Positions 17,765-27,900 of a stretch of DNA of 45,640 bases are shown piece by piece; position 1 is the first letter of the stretch; each line of letters opens with the position of its first letter. Position numbers and translations under genes: made by a program. This DNA is from Ignavibacteriota bacterium (lineage in GTDB: Bacteria; Bacteroidota; Ignavibacteria; Tepidaquicellales; Tepidaquicellaceae). The stretch is from positions 1-45,640 of the forward strand of contig JAGQWH010000011.1 in NCBI GenBank assembly GCA_020437545.1, written 5' to 3'. The notes under the pieces are model-generated. The model ran no database searches. It was given only the letters and a program-made list of their open reading frames with translations, and was not told the origin of the DNA.

Positions 17765-17887
17765 GTTAAAAGTTAAAAGTTAAAAGTTGAAAGTTGAAAG
17801 TTAAAAGTTGAAAGTTGAAAGTTAAAAGTTGAAAGTTGAAAGTTGAAAGTTGAAAGTTAAAAGTTGAAAGTTGAAAGTTGAAAGTTT
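17765..17887. repeat. Heptamer tandem array D (AAAGTTA/AAAGTTG) splitting the lysine cluster
   Basis: About 17 units of 7 bp begin right at the lysC stop codon. The first three are AAAGTTA; the rest mix AAAGTTG and AAAGTTA. It is the same unit as array A near birA. The remaining 113 bp to dapB include a segment CTCAGTGCCTTTGTGG (17921-17936) and no clear Shine-Dalgarno site. The array separates lysC from dapB by 236 bp where the flanking genes are otherwise spaced by 0-18 bp. Confidence 0.95.
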
Positions 17888-18000
17888 ATTTGGTTGAGTT
17901 TAGAATAGATTTTAAGAAAACTCAGTGCCTTTGTGGATTAGTGGCTTTTTGGTAAAGAAACATTTTTTCAGAAGTCCAGGGTAGATAAAAAATTAAAATT

Positions 18001-18693
18001 ATGAATATAGTATTAACCGGTTACGGAAAAATGGGTAAGGTCATTGAGGGTATTCTCATGAAGAGAAATCATAACCTTTTAAAGACAATAGATTCAGAAA
18101 AAGAGCTTGCTGAATTTCCGTCTTCCGATGCTGTCTGTATTGACTTTACGACACCGGAAGCATTTAAGGCAAATTACAAAACTCTTGCAGATAAATTCAG
18201 CAGTGTAGTAGTCGGTACAACAGGATGGGACGATATCAAATCTGAAGTCATTGATTATTTTAAAAAGAATAACACGAACCTAGTGTATGCCACTAATTTT
18301 TCGCTTGGAGTGAATATATTTTTTGAAGCAGTGGACTTTATTTCAGGACTGATCTCAGAACATGCGGATTATGATCCGTATGTTATAGAACTCCATCATA
18401 AGGAAAAACTCGATATACCTTCAGGTACAGCGATAACTACTAAAAAAATTATTGATAAGAATATTAAAAAAGAAAAAGAAACTGAAATATCCTCTGTCAG
18501 AACTGGCTTCATAAAAGGTATCCATGAAGCAGGATTTGAATCGGAGTATGATAAGATCTCAATAAGGCATGAAGCTTATTCTCGCGAGGGCTTTGCTCTT
18601 GGAGCTGTAATTGCCGCTGAATGGATCGCTGAAACCGGAGGCATCTGGGATTTCAGGGAGATGTTAAAATCTAAAATAATAAATAAAAAATAA
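18001..18693 (+). CDS. dapB: 4-hydroxy-tetrahydrodipicolinate reductase
   Basis: Reduces the dapA product to tetrahydrodipicolinate with NAD(P)H. The Rossmann start is VLTGYGKMGKVI (residues 4-15), then DFTTPEAF and VVGTTGW; the catalytic and substrate motif is ELHHKEKLDIPSGTA (about residues 131-145), matching the family's E-x-H-H-x-x-K-x-D-x-P-S-G-T-A. HEAYSREGFALGAVIAAEW closes the protein. At 230 residues it is shorter than E. coli DapB (273), as in many Bacteroidota. The dapA ATG follows one base after the stop. It opens the second, tightly packed block of the lysine cluster after array D. Confidence 0.96.
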   Translation: MNIVLTGYGKMGKVIEGILMKRNHNLLKTIDSEKELAEFPSSDAVCIDFTTPEAFKANYKTLADKFSSVVVGTTGWDDIKSEVIDYFKKNNTNLVYATNFSLGVNIFFEAVDFISGLISEHADYDPYVIELHHKEKLDIPSGTAITTKKIIDKNIKKEKETEISSVRTGFIKGIHEAGFESEYDKISIRHEAYSREGFALGAVIAAEWIAETGGIWDFREMLKSKIINKK

Positions 18694-18694
18694 T

Positions 18695-19573
18695 ATGGAA
18701 ATCAAAGGATGCGGTACGGCATTAATTACACCTTTTAAGGAAGATCTATCAGTTGACTATGATGTCTTCAGAAGTCTTGTTAAAAGGCAGATAGATAACG
18801 GGATACATTTTATTGTTCCGCTCGGAACTACAGGAGAGACTCCATGTCTCGAAGATGATGAAAAAACCAAGCTGCTGGAAATTTCGGTAGAAGAGGCTAA
18901 AGGTAAAATTCCGGTTGTAGTCGGCGCAGGAAGTAACAGCACAAAACAAGTAATTAACAACATCAGAGAATTTGAATATACGGGAGTAGATGCATTTCTG
19001 ATCGTTACACCTTATTATAATAAACCGACGCAGGCAGGAATGTATAATCATTTTAAGGCTATCTCTGAAAGTACTGATAAAAACATTATCATGTATAATG
19101 TACCTGCGAGAACATCTGTAAATATGAATGCTGATACATGTCTCAGACTTGCCGAACTCGAAAATATTATTGCAACAAAAGAGGCTTCAAGCAATTATGA
19201 TCAGATAAGCGAGATCATCAGAAATTCCCCGGAAGGATTTTCAGTACTTTCCGGAAATGATGATGAGACTCTTTCGCTTTGCGTAACGGGTGCAAAAGGA
19301 GTTATCAGTGTTGCATCAAATCTTGCCCCGAAAGAATTATCAGATTACTTGACTCTGATAATGAAATTTGATTTTGAAAATGCAGCAAAAGAACATCACA
19401 GATTAATGCCGTTATTTAAAAATTGTTTTATTGAAAGCAATCCGATACCGGTGAAAGCAGGTTTTGCGTATTTGGGGCTGATCGAAAATGTACTTCGTCC
19501 TCCTCTTTATACGTCTACACGAAAGACGTTTGATATCATGGCCGGCACTTTGCAAAATTTAAAAATTAAATAA
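18695..19573 (+). CDS. dapA: 4-hydroxy-tetrahydrodipicolinate synthase
   Basis: Condenses pyruvate with aspartate semialdehyde, the branch point into lysine and DAP. It is a TIM-barrel class I aldolase. Seen in order: [10 protein letters not shown] at the N-terminus, [11 protein letters not shown] with Thr45/Thr46, [16 protein letters not shown], Tyr134 in [12 protein letters not shown] and the Schiff-base Lys162 in [11 protein letters not shown], then LSGNDDETL and [11 protein letters not shown]. The length of 292 equals E. coli DapA. The dapD start overlaps the stop by one base (TAATG), so translation is probably coupled. Confidence 0.97.
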   Translation: MEIKGCGTALITPFKEDLSVDYDVFRSLVKRQIDNGIHFIVPLGTTGETPCLEDDEKTKLLEISVEEAKGKIPVVVGAGSNSTKQVINNIREFEYTGVDAFLIVTPYYNKPTQAGMYNHFKAISESTDKNIIMYNVPARTSVNMNADTCLRLAELENIIATKEASSNYDQISEIIRNSPEGFSVLSGNDDETLSLCVTGAKGVISVASNLAPKELSDYLTLIMKFDFENAAKEHHRLMPLFKNCFIESNPIPVKAGFAYLGLIENVLRPPLYTSTRKTFDIMAGTLQNLKIK

Positions 19574-20397
19574 TGTCAATTTTAGAAAAGTACAACGAGT
19601 TAAAAACAAATTCTGATATTTCGAGAGAGGAAGTTCTTCCTTTTTATGAAGAATTCCTTGCAGCTCTTGAGGATGGCAGTGTGAAAGTTGTTGAGAATAC
19701 TGACGGTAACTGGATCGTAAATACCTGGGTAAAGGAAGCGATCCTAATTGGTTTTAAACACGGTAAATTGTCTGAGGTTAATATCGGAGAATGGAGTTTT
19801 TATGATAAAGATACATTATCATACAGATATTTTAATGTAAGTGATAATGTCAGACTTGTTCCCGGAGGATCTATAATCCGGAGCGGAGCTTATGTTGCGG
19901 GCGGTACAATAATAATGCCTCCGTCTTATATTAATATCGGCGCTTATGTAGATGAAGGAAGTATGATCGATTCACATGCACTGGTAGGTTCTTGTGCAAG
20001 GATCGGAAAAAATGTTCATCTCTCTGCAGCTTCGCAGATAGGTGGTGTACTCGAGCCTGTAGGCGCATTGCCTGTCATAATTGAGAATGATGTTTTCATA
20101 GGAGGCAATTGCGGAATTTATGAAGGTACAATTATTAAAAAGAATGCAGTGATCGGAACCGGTGTAATTTTAAATGCATCAACTCCGGTATATGATAATG
20201 TAAACGGAAATTTTATAAGAAAAGAGGAAGGCAAGACTCTGGTCATTCCTGAAAATGCAGTGGTAGTAGCAGGTAGCAGACCTGTAAGCTCGGGTAAAGG
20301 TGTTGCGGAAAATATACATTTATATTGCCCTGTGATCATAAAATACCGTGATGAAAAAACAGGAAAATCCATCAGTCTGGAGGATCTGTTAAGATAA
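19573..20397 (+). CDS. dapD: 2,3,4,5-tetrahydropyridine-2,6-dicarboxylate N-succinyltransferase
   Basis: Transfers succinyl from succinyl-CoA to tetrahydrodipicolinate, so this cluster uses the succinylase branch rather than DapL or meso-DAP dehydrogenase. The N-terminal helical part (1-100) contains [13 protein letters not shown] left-handed beta-helix follows with hexapeptide turns ([28 protein letters not shown]), then the signature [39 protein letters not shown] and [16 protein letters not shown]. The length of 274 matches E. coli DapD exactly. It is translationally coupled at both ends through one-base TAATG overlaps. Confidence 0.97.
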   Translation: MSILEKYNELKTNSDISREEVLPFYEEFLAALEDGSVKVVENTDGNWIVNTWVKEAILIGFKHGKLSEVNIGEWSFYDKDTLSYRYFNVSDNVRLVPGGSIIRSGAYVAGGTIIMPPSYINIGAYVDEGSMIDSHALVGSCARIGKNVHLSAASQIGGVLEPVGALPVIIENDVFIGGNCGIYEGTIIKKNAVIGTGVILNASTPVYDNVNGNFIRKEEGKTLVIPENAVVVAGSRPVSSGKGVAENIHLYCPVIIKYRDEKTGKSISLEDLLR

Positions 20398-21620
20398 TGT
20401 TTTTTAATAAATCAGATATTGGGAAGCACAGATTTTTTAAGATCAATAAATTGGAAAGCCTTAAGCCTTTCATTGATAATTATAAAAGCCCGTTTTATCT
20501 TTATTCAAAAAAAGTAATTGAACATCAGTATGAATTATTCCGGAAAAATATCCCGGGAAATTTTAATGTTTTTTATGCACAGAAGAGCAATCCGAATAAA
20601 GAGATTTTAAAATTCATTCACGGGCTCGGAGCAGGTTGTGATACTGCATCGCTGATGGAAATGAAGAATGCAATGGATGCAGGTTTTGACAATCTTCATT
20701 TAATGCTGACCGGTCCGGGTAAAACAGAAGAGGAGTTAAAGTTTGCTATATCAGAAAAGATACTCAGCATAAATGTAGAATCGTTTCAGGAACTTGAGTT
20801 AATTAACACAATTGCAAAACAAACTGATATTAAACAGGACATACTTGTAAGAATAAATCCGCCGTTTGATTCAAGCGAAAAGAACAGGATCATAGGAGGA
20901 AGCGGTATAAGTAAGTTCGGTATAGACCTGGATCAGATCCCTGAATTTATTGAACTAGCTCAAAGTATGAGCAATGTCAATCTTAACGGAATTCACATTT
21001 TCAATTCATCACAAATTCTTGATCACAATAAAATTCTGCAGAATACGAAAGACGTAATAAATACGGCTATACATTTTAATGAGCATAATGATCTTAAAGT
21101 GAAAAGAATAGATCTCGGCGGCGGGTTTGGAATTCCTTACAGTGAGGATGAGAGTGAGATGGATATAAATTCTCTCGGAGAAGGTCTGAATGAATTTTTT
21201 AAGGAAGAAAAGATCCGGAAGTTTTCAGAGAAAGTTGAAATGTATTTTGAACTGGGAAGATACCTGTCAGGACTTTGCGGAATTTATTTAACAAAAGTAC
21301 TGTACACAAAAATTTCCCGGGGAAAAAACATTGCTGTAACTGACGGCGGCGTCCATCATCTGGTCAGACCTGCTCTGATAGGTCAGAATCATCCGATTGT
21401 TAATCTTACTGCCCTGCTCGAGGAAAGAACAAGTAAAGGAAACTACCTGATTGCAGGACCGCTTTGTACTTCGCTCGATGAATTTGATGACAATGCAGAA
21501 TTACCCGAAACCAAACCCGGAGACATACTTGCCATTCTGAATGCCGGAGCTTATGGCTTTACAGAAAGTATGCCCGATTTTCTCTCACATAAAAAAGCAT
21601 ACGAGGAGTTCATAAATTAA
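20397..21620 (+). CDS. lysA: Fold-III PLP-dependent decarboxylase in the lysA position (BtrK-like active site)
   Basis: By position this should be diaminopimelate decarboxylase (meso-DAP to lysine). The fold is right: PLP lysine Lys63 in VFYAQKSNPNKEIL, the glycine-rich phosphate loop IDLGGGFGIPYSEDE (from residue 238) and FELGRYLSG. But motifs that hold the substrate in LysA differ: the usual H-x-H-I-G-S-Q is GIHIFNSSQ (198-206), the usual G-P-x-C-E-S-x-D is GPLCTSLDEF (354-363), and the end reads GAYGFTESMPDFLSH (384-398). These features recall the BtrK/exosortase-associated decarboxylase branch as I remember it. The protein may be a divergent lysine-forming enzyme or may act on another intermediate. 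It overlaps dapD and the next gene by one base each. Confidence 0.8.
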   Translation: MFFNKSDIGKHRFFKINKLESLKPFIDNYKSPFYLYSKKVIEHQYELFRKNIPGNFNVFYAQKSNPNKEILKFIHGLGAGCDTASLMEMKNAMDAGFDNLHLMLTGPGKTEEELKFAISEKILSINVESFQELELINTIAKQTDIKQDILVRINPPFDSSEKNRIIGGSGISKFGIDLDQIPEFIELAQSMSNVNLNGIHIFNSSQILDHNKILQNTKDVINTAIHFNEHNDLKVKRIDLGGGFGIPYSEDESEMDINSLGEGLNEFFKEEKIRKFSEKVEMYFELGRYLSGLCGIYLTKVLYTKISRGKNIAVTDGGVHHLVRPALIGQNHPIVNLTALLEERTSKGNYLIAGPLCTSLDEFDDNAELPETKPGDILAILNAGAYGFTESMPDFLSHKKAYEEFIN

Positions 21621-22810
21621 TGAGCAAAAAAGTTAACAAAGAAAAAGAAGAAAAATATTTTCTTCAGACATACAATCGGCTCGAACAGGAAATCGAATAC
21701 GGCAAAGGAGTCTGGTTATATTCCAAATCAGGTGAGATATATCTTGACATGTTTGCAGGTCTGGCAGTGAATATTCTGGGATACAATAACCCTGCAGTAT
21801 CAGAAGCGATTACAGAACAATTGAAAAAATATAATCACCTTTCAAATTATTTCCTTCAGGACACTCAGATAGCATTTGCAGAGAATATTCTGAGACTTTC
21901 AGGTTATGATAAATTATTTCTGACATCTTCCGGTACCGAATCTATTGAAGCTGCCATAAAACTTGTCCGGAAATATGCAAATCCGCTTGGCAAAAATGAG
22001 ATCATTTCTTTCAAAGGAGGATTTCACGGAAGGACATACGGAGCTTTGTCTTTGACATATAAAGAAAAATACAGAACAGGTTATGAGCCTTTAATGCCCG
22101 GAGTTATATTTCTGACACATAATAATGAAAAAGAATTAACCGAAGCCGTTAACGAAAATACCGCAGCAGTATTTCTTGAATTCATTCAGGGAGAGGGGGG
22201 ATTAAGTACTGTGAGCGAGAGTTACATTAACAAACTTGCAGAACTGAAACGAAAATATAATTTTCTTATAGTTGCAGATTGCATACAGTGCGGAGCGGGC
22301 AGAACGGGTAAGTTTCTTTCGATTCAGCATTACAATATCACTCCCGATATATGTGTCGTTGCAAAAGGGATCGGAGGCGGACTTCCTCTTGGCGTTGTAT
22401 TAATAAAAAATGATTTAAAAGATATAATAAAGACAGGAGAGCACGGAACAACCTTTGGAGGCAACCCTGTTTCATGCGCAGCAGGTATTGCAGTGATGAA
22501 AGAACTTGAAAACGGAGTCATGGAAAATGCTGATAATATGGGGAAATTATTGAAAACGGAACTCGAAAAATTACAGGAAAAATATCCTGAGATCATAAAA
22601 GACATCAGAGGAATAGGATTGATGCTTGGTGTAGAAGTAGAAGACGAATTCGCAAAAACATTAATGCAAAAATTCGCAGAGAAGAATATTTTTGTAAATA
22701 TTACAAACAACAACGTTCTCAGAATTATCCCGCCACTGATTATTTCGAAAGAGAATATAGATTATTTTATTACAGCGTTTAGGTCGATACTTGAAAGTTA
22801 TAAATTATAG
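21620..22810 (+). CDS. argD: Class III aminotransferase, ArgD/succinyl-DAP aminotransferase-like
   Basis: Within this cluster the expected job is DapC: glutamate-dependent amination of N-succinyl-2-amino-6-ketopimelate, which ArgD-family enzymes perform in E. coli. A role in arginine synthesis (acetylornithine aminotransferase) is equally compatible with the sequence. Motifs: FLTSSGTESIEAAIKLVRKY, GGFHGRTYGALSLT, EFIQGEGGLS, the PLP lysine Lys249 in CVVAKGIGGGLPLG and TTFGGNPVSCAAGIAV. The cofactor-ring Asp220 is present, but the motif is ADCIQCGAGRTGK where most relatives have D-E-x-Q; Cys221 replaces that glutamate. The length of 396 is normal. It is the last gene of the cluster, followed by a strong hairpin at 22826. 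Confidence 0.88.
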   Translation: MSKKVNKEKEEKYFLQTYNRLEQEIEYGKGVWLYSKSGEIYLDMFAGLAVNILGYNNPAVSEAITEQLKKYNHLSNYFLQDTQIAFAENILRLSGYDKLFLTSSGTESIEAAIKLVRKYANPLGKNEIISFKGGFHGRTYGALSLTYKEKYRTGYEPLMPGVIFLTHNNEKELTEAVNENTAAVFLEFIQGEGGLSTVSESYINKLAELKRKYNFLIVADCIQCGAGRTGKFLSIQHYNITPDICVVAKGIGGGLPLGVVLIKNDLKDIIKTGEHGTTFGGNPVSCAAGIAVMKELENGVMENADNMGKLLKTELEKLQEKYPEIIKDIRGIGLMLGVEVEDEFAKTLMQKFAEKNIFVNITNNNVLRIIPPLIISKENIDYFITAFRSILESYKL

Positions 22811-22825
22811 TTTATTAAATTAAGC

Positions 22826-22851
22826 AGTGCCGGGACTTTCGTTCCGGCACT
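22826..22851. terminator. Hairpin terminator between convergent gene blocks
   Basis: AGTGCCGG and CCGGCACT pair perfectly and the stem extends inward (GAC/GTT with one G-U) to 11 bp around a TTTC loop. It lies 15 bp after the aminotransferase stop and 21 bp before the stop of the opposing gene. T runs are short on both sides, but the symmetric position suggests it ends both transcripts. Confidence 0.75.
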
Positions 22852-22872
22852 TATACAACTATAAAATCGCTG

Positions 22873-24852
22873 CTACTTCAAAACTACCAACTTCTTAACT
22901 GCAACAAAATCCCCTGCTGTCATTTTGTAATAATAAACTCCACTGGATAAATTAGCTGCGTTGAATTTTACTCTGTAATATCCCGGCTCTTTAATTTCAT
23001 TAATAAGAGTAACCACTTCCCTTCCCATTACATCATAAACTTTTAAAGACACTAATCCCAATTCCGAAATTCCAAATTCCAAATTAGTAACCGGATTGAA
23101 CGGGTTTGGATAATTCTGACGTAATTCAAATTTTTCCGGAACTACAGAACTTATCTGATTTATCCCGATGTATACCTCAGGATTTTCTTTAAATCTCATT
23201 ACGATAAGATCCCAGTTGCCTGAACTTGGAAATTTTGAACCTCCTGTGAGTATATATTTTCCATCGCTTTGTTTTGCTATAGAACTTACAAAACTCTGAA
23301 CAGTATTATTATTTTCCTTAAGTTCAAAAAAAGAAGTTCCGAACTCTGTCATAATTTGTCCGGTCAAAGACAGTTTGGCTATTGACCATCTGTTATTCAA
23401 AGTCGTTGTTCCGATCACTATATTATCATCATTTCCAAAGACCATCCCACAGGGAGTATCTCCTGAATATGTAGGGTCATAGTAAACCAAACCATTATCA
23501 CCAAAAGATGAAATGGATGAACCATCCGAAGCATCTTTCTTCATTGTCCAGAATGCAAAAGTGTTGCTTCCTCCCATTAAAATAAGTGATCCGTCAGGAG
23601 CTTTCGCGAGGGACTTCACATATTGATTGTTGTGATAACCCGGTCGCATTTCGAGAACAGCTCCGCCTGTTCCAAATCCTGTTACAAAATTTCCGTTTTC
23701 ATGAAGTTTGTATATCACATTACCATTCATCCCGGATTGAGCAGATGCTGTAACTCCAATATAAAAGCTTCCGTCACCGGACTGAGTCGGAGGAATTATG
23801 GATTCTGCATATCCTCTGTAAGTGATATACAGATCAGGAGTAACTTTTCCTTCTGTCCCGAATAAATTGTCCGGACTGCCGTCACTGTTGTATCTTGCTA
23901 TGACAGGTCTTCCGGGGAAAAACGGCAGATTCACAATTGATCCGCCTGATACTAAAATTTTTCCGTCATACTGAACTTCTATACATCTCATATCATCATC
24001 GCAGTAATTCGCCGGCTCATTTGAATAACGCATATTTGTAATGACAAGTCCGTTTGTTCCGAAACTGTTATCAGGCTGACCGTTAATTGTATATCTCATC
24101 ATCATAAATGCATACATCCTGTTACTTCCCTGTATCACACCATTTCCTCCTACTATTATTTTTCCGTCAGACTGGACTGCCATAGCTTTTAATTCTTTTG
24201 CACTGATAGTATTAAAAGAAGTATGAACAATTCCGTTTTGTCCGAAACTATTATCCAGCGTTCCGTCTGCATTGAATCTTGTCACCGTGAATTCATTCAT
24301 CTCAAAATTATCAGGATCCAGTATTCCTGTTTTTGCCGTGCCTGCAACTACTATCTTATCATTGTTAGTAATTTTAACAACCGTTCCCCAGTTGTCAAGA
24401 TTATTCAGCAACACATCACTTCTGTAAATGCCCCCGTTCTGAAAAGCGGAATCATGAATGGCTCCCTGCTTTATAAGAAATGTTGGACTTGTGCATATTT
24501 TATCGTATCCGTTTCCTCTGAACATTCTGAAATTAAAAAGTCCTGTCTGCTCGATCTCTTTGAACATAAGATTACCGTTTACACTTGTATCAATATACTG
24601 ATATGTCAGATATCCAAGATCATTAGCATCCACAGGATATAAGCCGATCCAGCTTCCGCTTATACCACTAGCATTGGAATAAGATATATTCAGATATGAT
24701 AAAGTGCCGATCGTACTTCCGGGTAAAGTTATGGTTTGTGATTTAACTGTTAAAGCGGACAGCGAAATAAACAGAATTAAAGTAATGATGAATCTATTAA
24801 TAATTCTTCTGCCTTTGCTTTTTCCGATAGGAATTGAATTTAAGGTTTTCAT
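22873..24852 (-). CDS. T9SS-secreted protein with delta-60 repeats
   Basis: A signal segment lies after a basic start (residues 15-38, RRIINRFIITLILFISLSAL). Residues 40-130 are a sandwich-like domain of unknown type. Then come about six delta-60 (DUF5122) repeats, recognisable by R-x-N-x-D-G-x-x-D-x-x-F-G-x-x-G: RFNADGTLDNSFGQNG, RYTINGQPDNSFGTNG, RYNSDGSPDNLFGTEG, then weaker copies ending FGTGG, FGDNG and EFGTS. These probably build a beta-propeller. The last 90 residues are a T9SS type A sorting domain (RQNYPNPFNPVTN, LKVYDVMGREVVTL, KKLVVLK), nearly identical to those of the next four genes. Its function at the cell surface is unknown. Confidence 0.9.
   Translation of the reverse strand: MKTLNSIPIGKSKGRRIINRFIITLILFISLSALTVKSQTITLPGSTIGTLSYLNISYSNASGISGSWIGLYPVDANDLGYLTYQYIDTSVNGNLMFKEIEQTGLFNFRMFRGNGYDKICTSPTFLIKQGAIHDSAFQNGGIYRSDVLLNNLDNWGTVVKITNNDKIVVAGTAKTGILDPDNFEMNEFTVTRFNADGTLDNSFGQNGIVHTSFNTISAKELKAMAVQSDGKIIVGGNGVIQGSNRMYAFMMMRYTINGQPDNSFGTNGLVITNMRYSNEPANYCDDDMRCIEVQYDGKILVSGGSIVNLPFFPGRPVIARYNSDGSPDNLFGTEGKVTPDLYITYRGYAESIIPPTQSGDGSFYIGVTASAQSGMNGNVIYKLHENGNFVTGFGTGGAVLEMRPGYHNNQYVKSLAKAPDGSLILMGGSNTFAFWTMKKDASDGSSISSFGDNGLVYYDPTYSGDTPCGMVFGNDDNIVIGTTTLNNRWSIAKLSLTGQIMTEFGTSFFELKENNNTVQSFVSSIAKQSDGKYILTGGSKFPSSGNWDLIVMRFKENPEVYIGINQISSVVPEKFELRQNYPNPFNPVTNLEFGISELGLVSLKVYDVMGREVVTLINEIKEPGYYRVKFNAANLSSGVYYYKMTAGDFVAVKKLVVLK
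23054..23088. repeat. 7-bp periodic sequence inside the sorting-domain coding region (copy 1)
   Basis: Five consecutive heptamers on the plus strand (AATCCCA, ATTCCGA, AATTCCA, AATTCCA, AATTAGT) encode, on the minus strand, the NLEFGISELGLV segment of the T9SS sorting domain. Four further copies lie at 25112, 28631, 31028 and 33286. Confidence 0.8.
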
Positions 24853-24930
24853 TTTCTCCCTCTTGGTTTAAATTGGATTAATTTTATTTATTACTTTATT
24901 TTTAAAGCAAACACTTTTAAAAAAAATTAT

Positions 24931-27900
24931 TTATTTAAGTATTACCAACTTCTTAACTGCAACAAAATCCCCCGCTGTCATCCTGTAAAAGTATACACCG
25001 CTTGCAAGATTGGCTGCGTTGAATTTTATTGTATAATATCCCGGCTCTTTAATTTCATTTACTAAAGTAACAACTTCTCTTCCCATTACATCATATACTT
25101 TTAAAGATACCAATCCCAATTCCGAAATCCCAAATTCCAAATTCGTAACCGGATTGAACGGGTTCGGATAATTCTGTGAAAGTTCATATTTATCCGGAAT
25201 GCCGATAGTGACTTCTTCAGGAAGTTCGTAATATGTGAAATTGCCGTTGAAGTCAATCTGCTTCAGTCTGTAATTATACTTTCCTGATTGCAGACCTCTA
25301 TCAGTAAAGGAGTAATTCACTGGAGTATTTAAAGTACCACTTCCTTTAACGAAACCGGCTTTTATCCAGTCTGAGCTGATAGTTTTTCTTTCAATATCAA
25401 AACCGGAGTTATTGAGTTCGGATGATGTAGTCCAGTTTAGAGTAACATTTCCCGAATTAACTGATGAAATAAAAGCCGTTAGTTCTGCAGGCAATGGTGC
25501 ATCCACGTAAACGTGCTTTGAACAGTAAAGAGTTGTATTGTCCTGATAATAAAGCACAAAATGTCCGATCACTCCGCCGGGATCGACATAGACTGTGTCA
25601 TCAGAAGCACCGGATACTATTGATGCCTGAGTCTGATCGTAATTTGAAAGTATCCAGTAACCGATATTATTGGAAACTGAATAAGAAACAGGTTGTGAAT
25701 TTACCGTCACACTGGAAGGTCCTGTTATGATACAATTTATATTGGAATTGATATACAGTTTACCGTTCCCTGAATTCAGCATATCAATATCCCCGTCTCC
25801 ATCAAGATCTGCAGTATAAAGAATCTGATTGATATCATTTGAAATCAGATTAGAATCTAAGGTGAAATTTCCATTCCCGTCATTTATAAGGATTATTCTT
25901 TTGGGCAGAAATGACCGGTATGAGACAAATATGATATCCTGATCCCCGTCTCCGTCAAGATCAGCAGAATGGAGAGTATTGAACATATTATTGACGGGAT
26001 AGAATTGAAAGTTTCCGTTACCTTGATTTGTACCTTTTTTATATGAAGTTAAAATATCTACATCATTATCGTTGTCATAATTTAATAAAGCAAAGCTGTA
26101 TTTATCCAGGACAGAATATCCTTCAATGAAATTCTCAGTAATTAGTGTAGTGTCAGTAAATATTCCCTGTCCGTTGTTTTTCATTAACTCCAGAGATTCA
26201 CAACCTGTAAAAATCCCCGAGATATAATCAAAAAATGCAAGATTAAACTCTGTTATGTCCGGATCCCCATCATTATCCATATCAGCAATTTCAATGAACG
26301 GATACAAATAAAAATAGGATTCCTGACAATGCTCCGGAATGATAATACTGTTTTGAGGAATGAATGATCCATTCTGATTCTTTGCGGTAATTACATCATT
26401 TCCTGAATAGATCCTTGCAATATCCGGATCTCCGTCATTATCGAGGTCTGCCGGTATTCCCGTAAAACCTCCGGATACAATTGAAGGAGAGAAGTTGCCA
26501 AGACCGTCGTTAAGAAATAATCTGACCTGGTCATTTTCGGCTTCAGATAAAATATCAGGATCACCGTCCGTATCAAAATCAGCAACAGTGAATGACTGGT
26601 ATGCTCCCTGAACGTCCGTGAAATAACTGAAATGACCGCTCCCGTCATTCTTGTATATCTTTACCTGCTGCATTGAATTCAATGTATTATTTCCGACTAA
26701 GATGTCTATATCACCGTCAGAGTCAATATCCGCTATATTTACCGAACCTGTAATTTCAATTGAATCAGTGATTGCAAATCTTGCTGATCCGCCTGTCGCT
26801 TCCGTAGTAAAAGAAAATGAAAAAGGCGATACATTCATATTTTCAAATGTCTTTACACCGGAAGTAATAGTAACATTTATTTTCTCCCCTGCGATGAAAT
26901 CCTCAAAGGGATCTATTGTCAGTTTTTTCAGCAGGGAATCATAAGTTAAAATTGCATTCTGTATCCCTGAATATTCTGCATACACTTTAATGTTTGAAGA
27001 ATTCAATGAGGAAGAATTCATATCCCTGTTAAAAACTATACTAACATCAGTTGATCTGTTCACATTATTGCTATTAATCCCCGGTACAGTATTCAGAATA
27101 TAATTAATGATACCTGAAGTATCTGTTGATCCATAAAAACCATATGCTCTGCCATCTCTAAATGTTAGTATATCAGAAATATTATCACCATTTATATCAC
27201 CATATGACAAATGATATGAATTGCAGATTAAAATAAGCGGAATATTATTCAGACCTGATGAACTTCCATAAAAAACATTAGCATTGCCACTATTATTATC
27301 TACAGATATGTCTCCATATCCGTCATTGTTAAAGTCACCGGCTGAAGAAGTTACATAACCATAATAATTAAATAGCCCGCTGTCAGTCCAATCCGGTGTA
27401 TTTGCAATTCCGTTAGATGATCCGAAAAAAGCAAATACTATTCCACCTCTGCTTCCAATTGATATATCATCATATCCATCAGAATTTACATCTCCTGCCC
27501 CCGAAACAGAATAACCAAATTCATATGTGCTATTATGGTATATTTGATCAGCAGGTTCATTAAATCCTTTATTTTGTGAACCATTGTAAATAAATATAGT
27601 ATTTGAATTACTAAGTCCTATTAGCACATCTTCATATCCGTCATTATTAATATCTCCTGCATTTGTTACATAACTATAAGCAGCATCATATGTATTTACA
27701 GGAATTGTGGAAATCCAACCCGGATATGAATTAATACCATAAGAAGACCCTAAAAATACATGAGCAATGGCAATTAAATCTGAAGAATAAGGCTGATCAG
27801 CTATACTTGAAATAATATCTGAATATCCATCACCGTTAACATCGCCTGAAGATATTGTTTTTCCAAAATTAAAACCGCCGGGAAGTATGTTTGTCAGTAA

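Noticed and set aside
17921-17945. CTCAGTGCCTTTGTGGATTAGTGGC as a regulatory element before dapB
   Set aside because: It resembles dispersed intergenic repeats of similar wording, but there is one copy here and no symmetry or box that supports a function.
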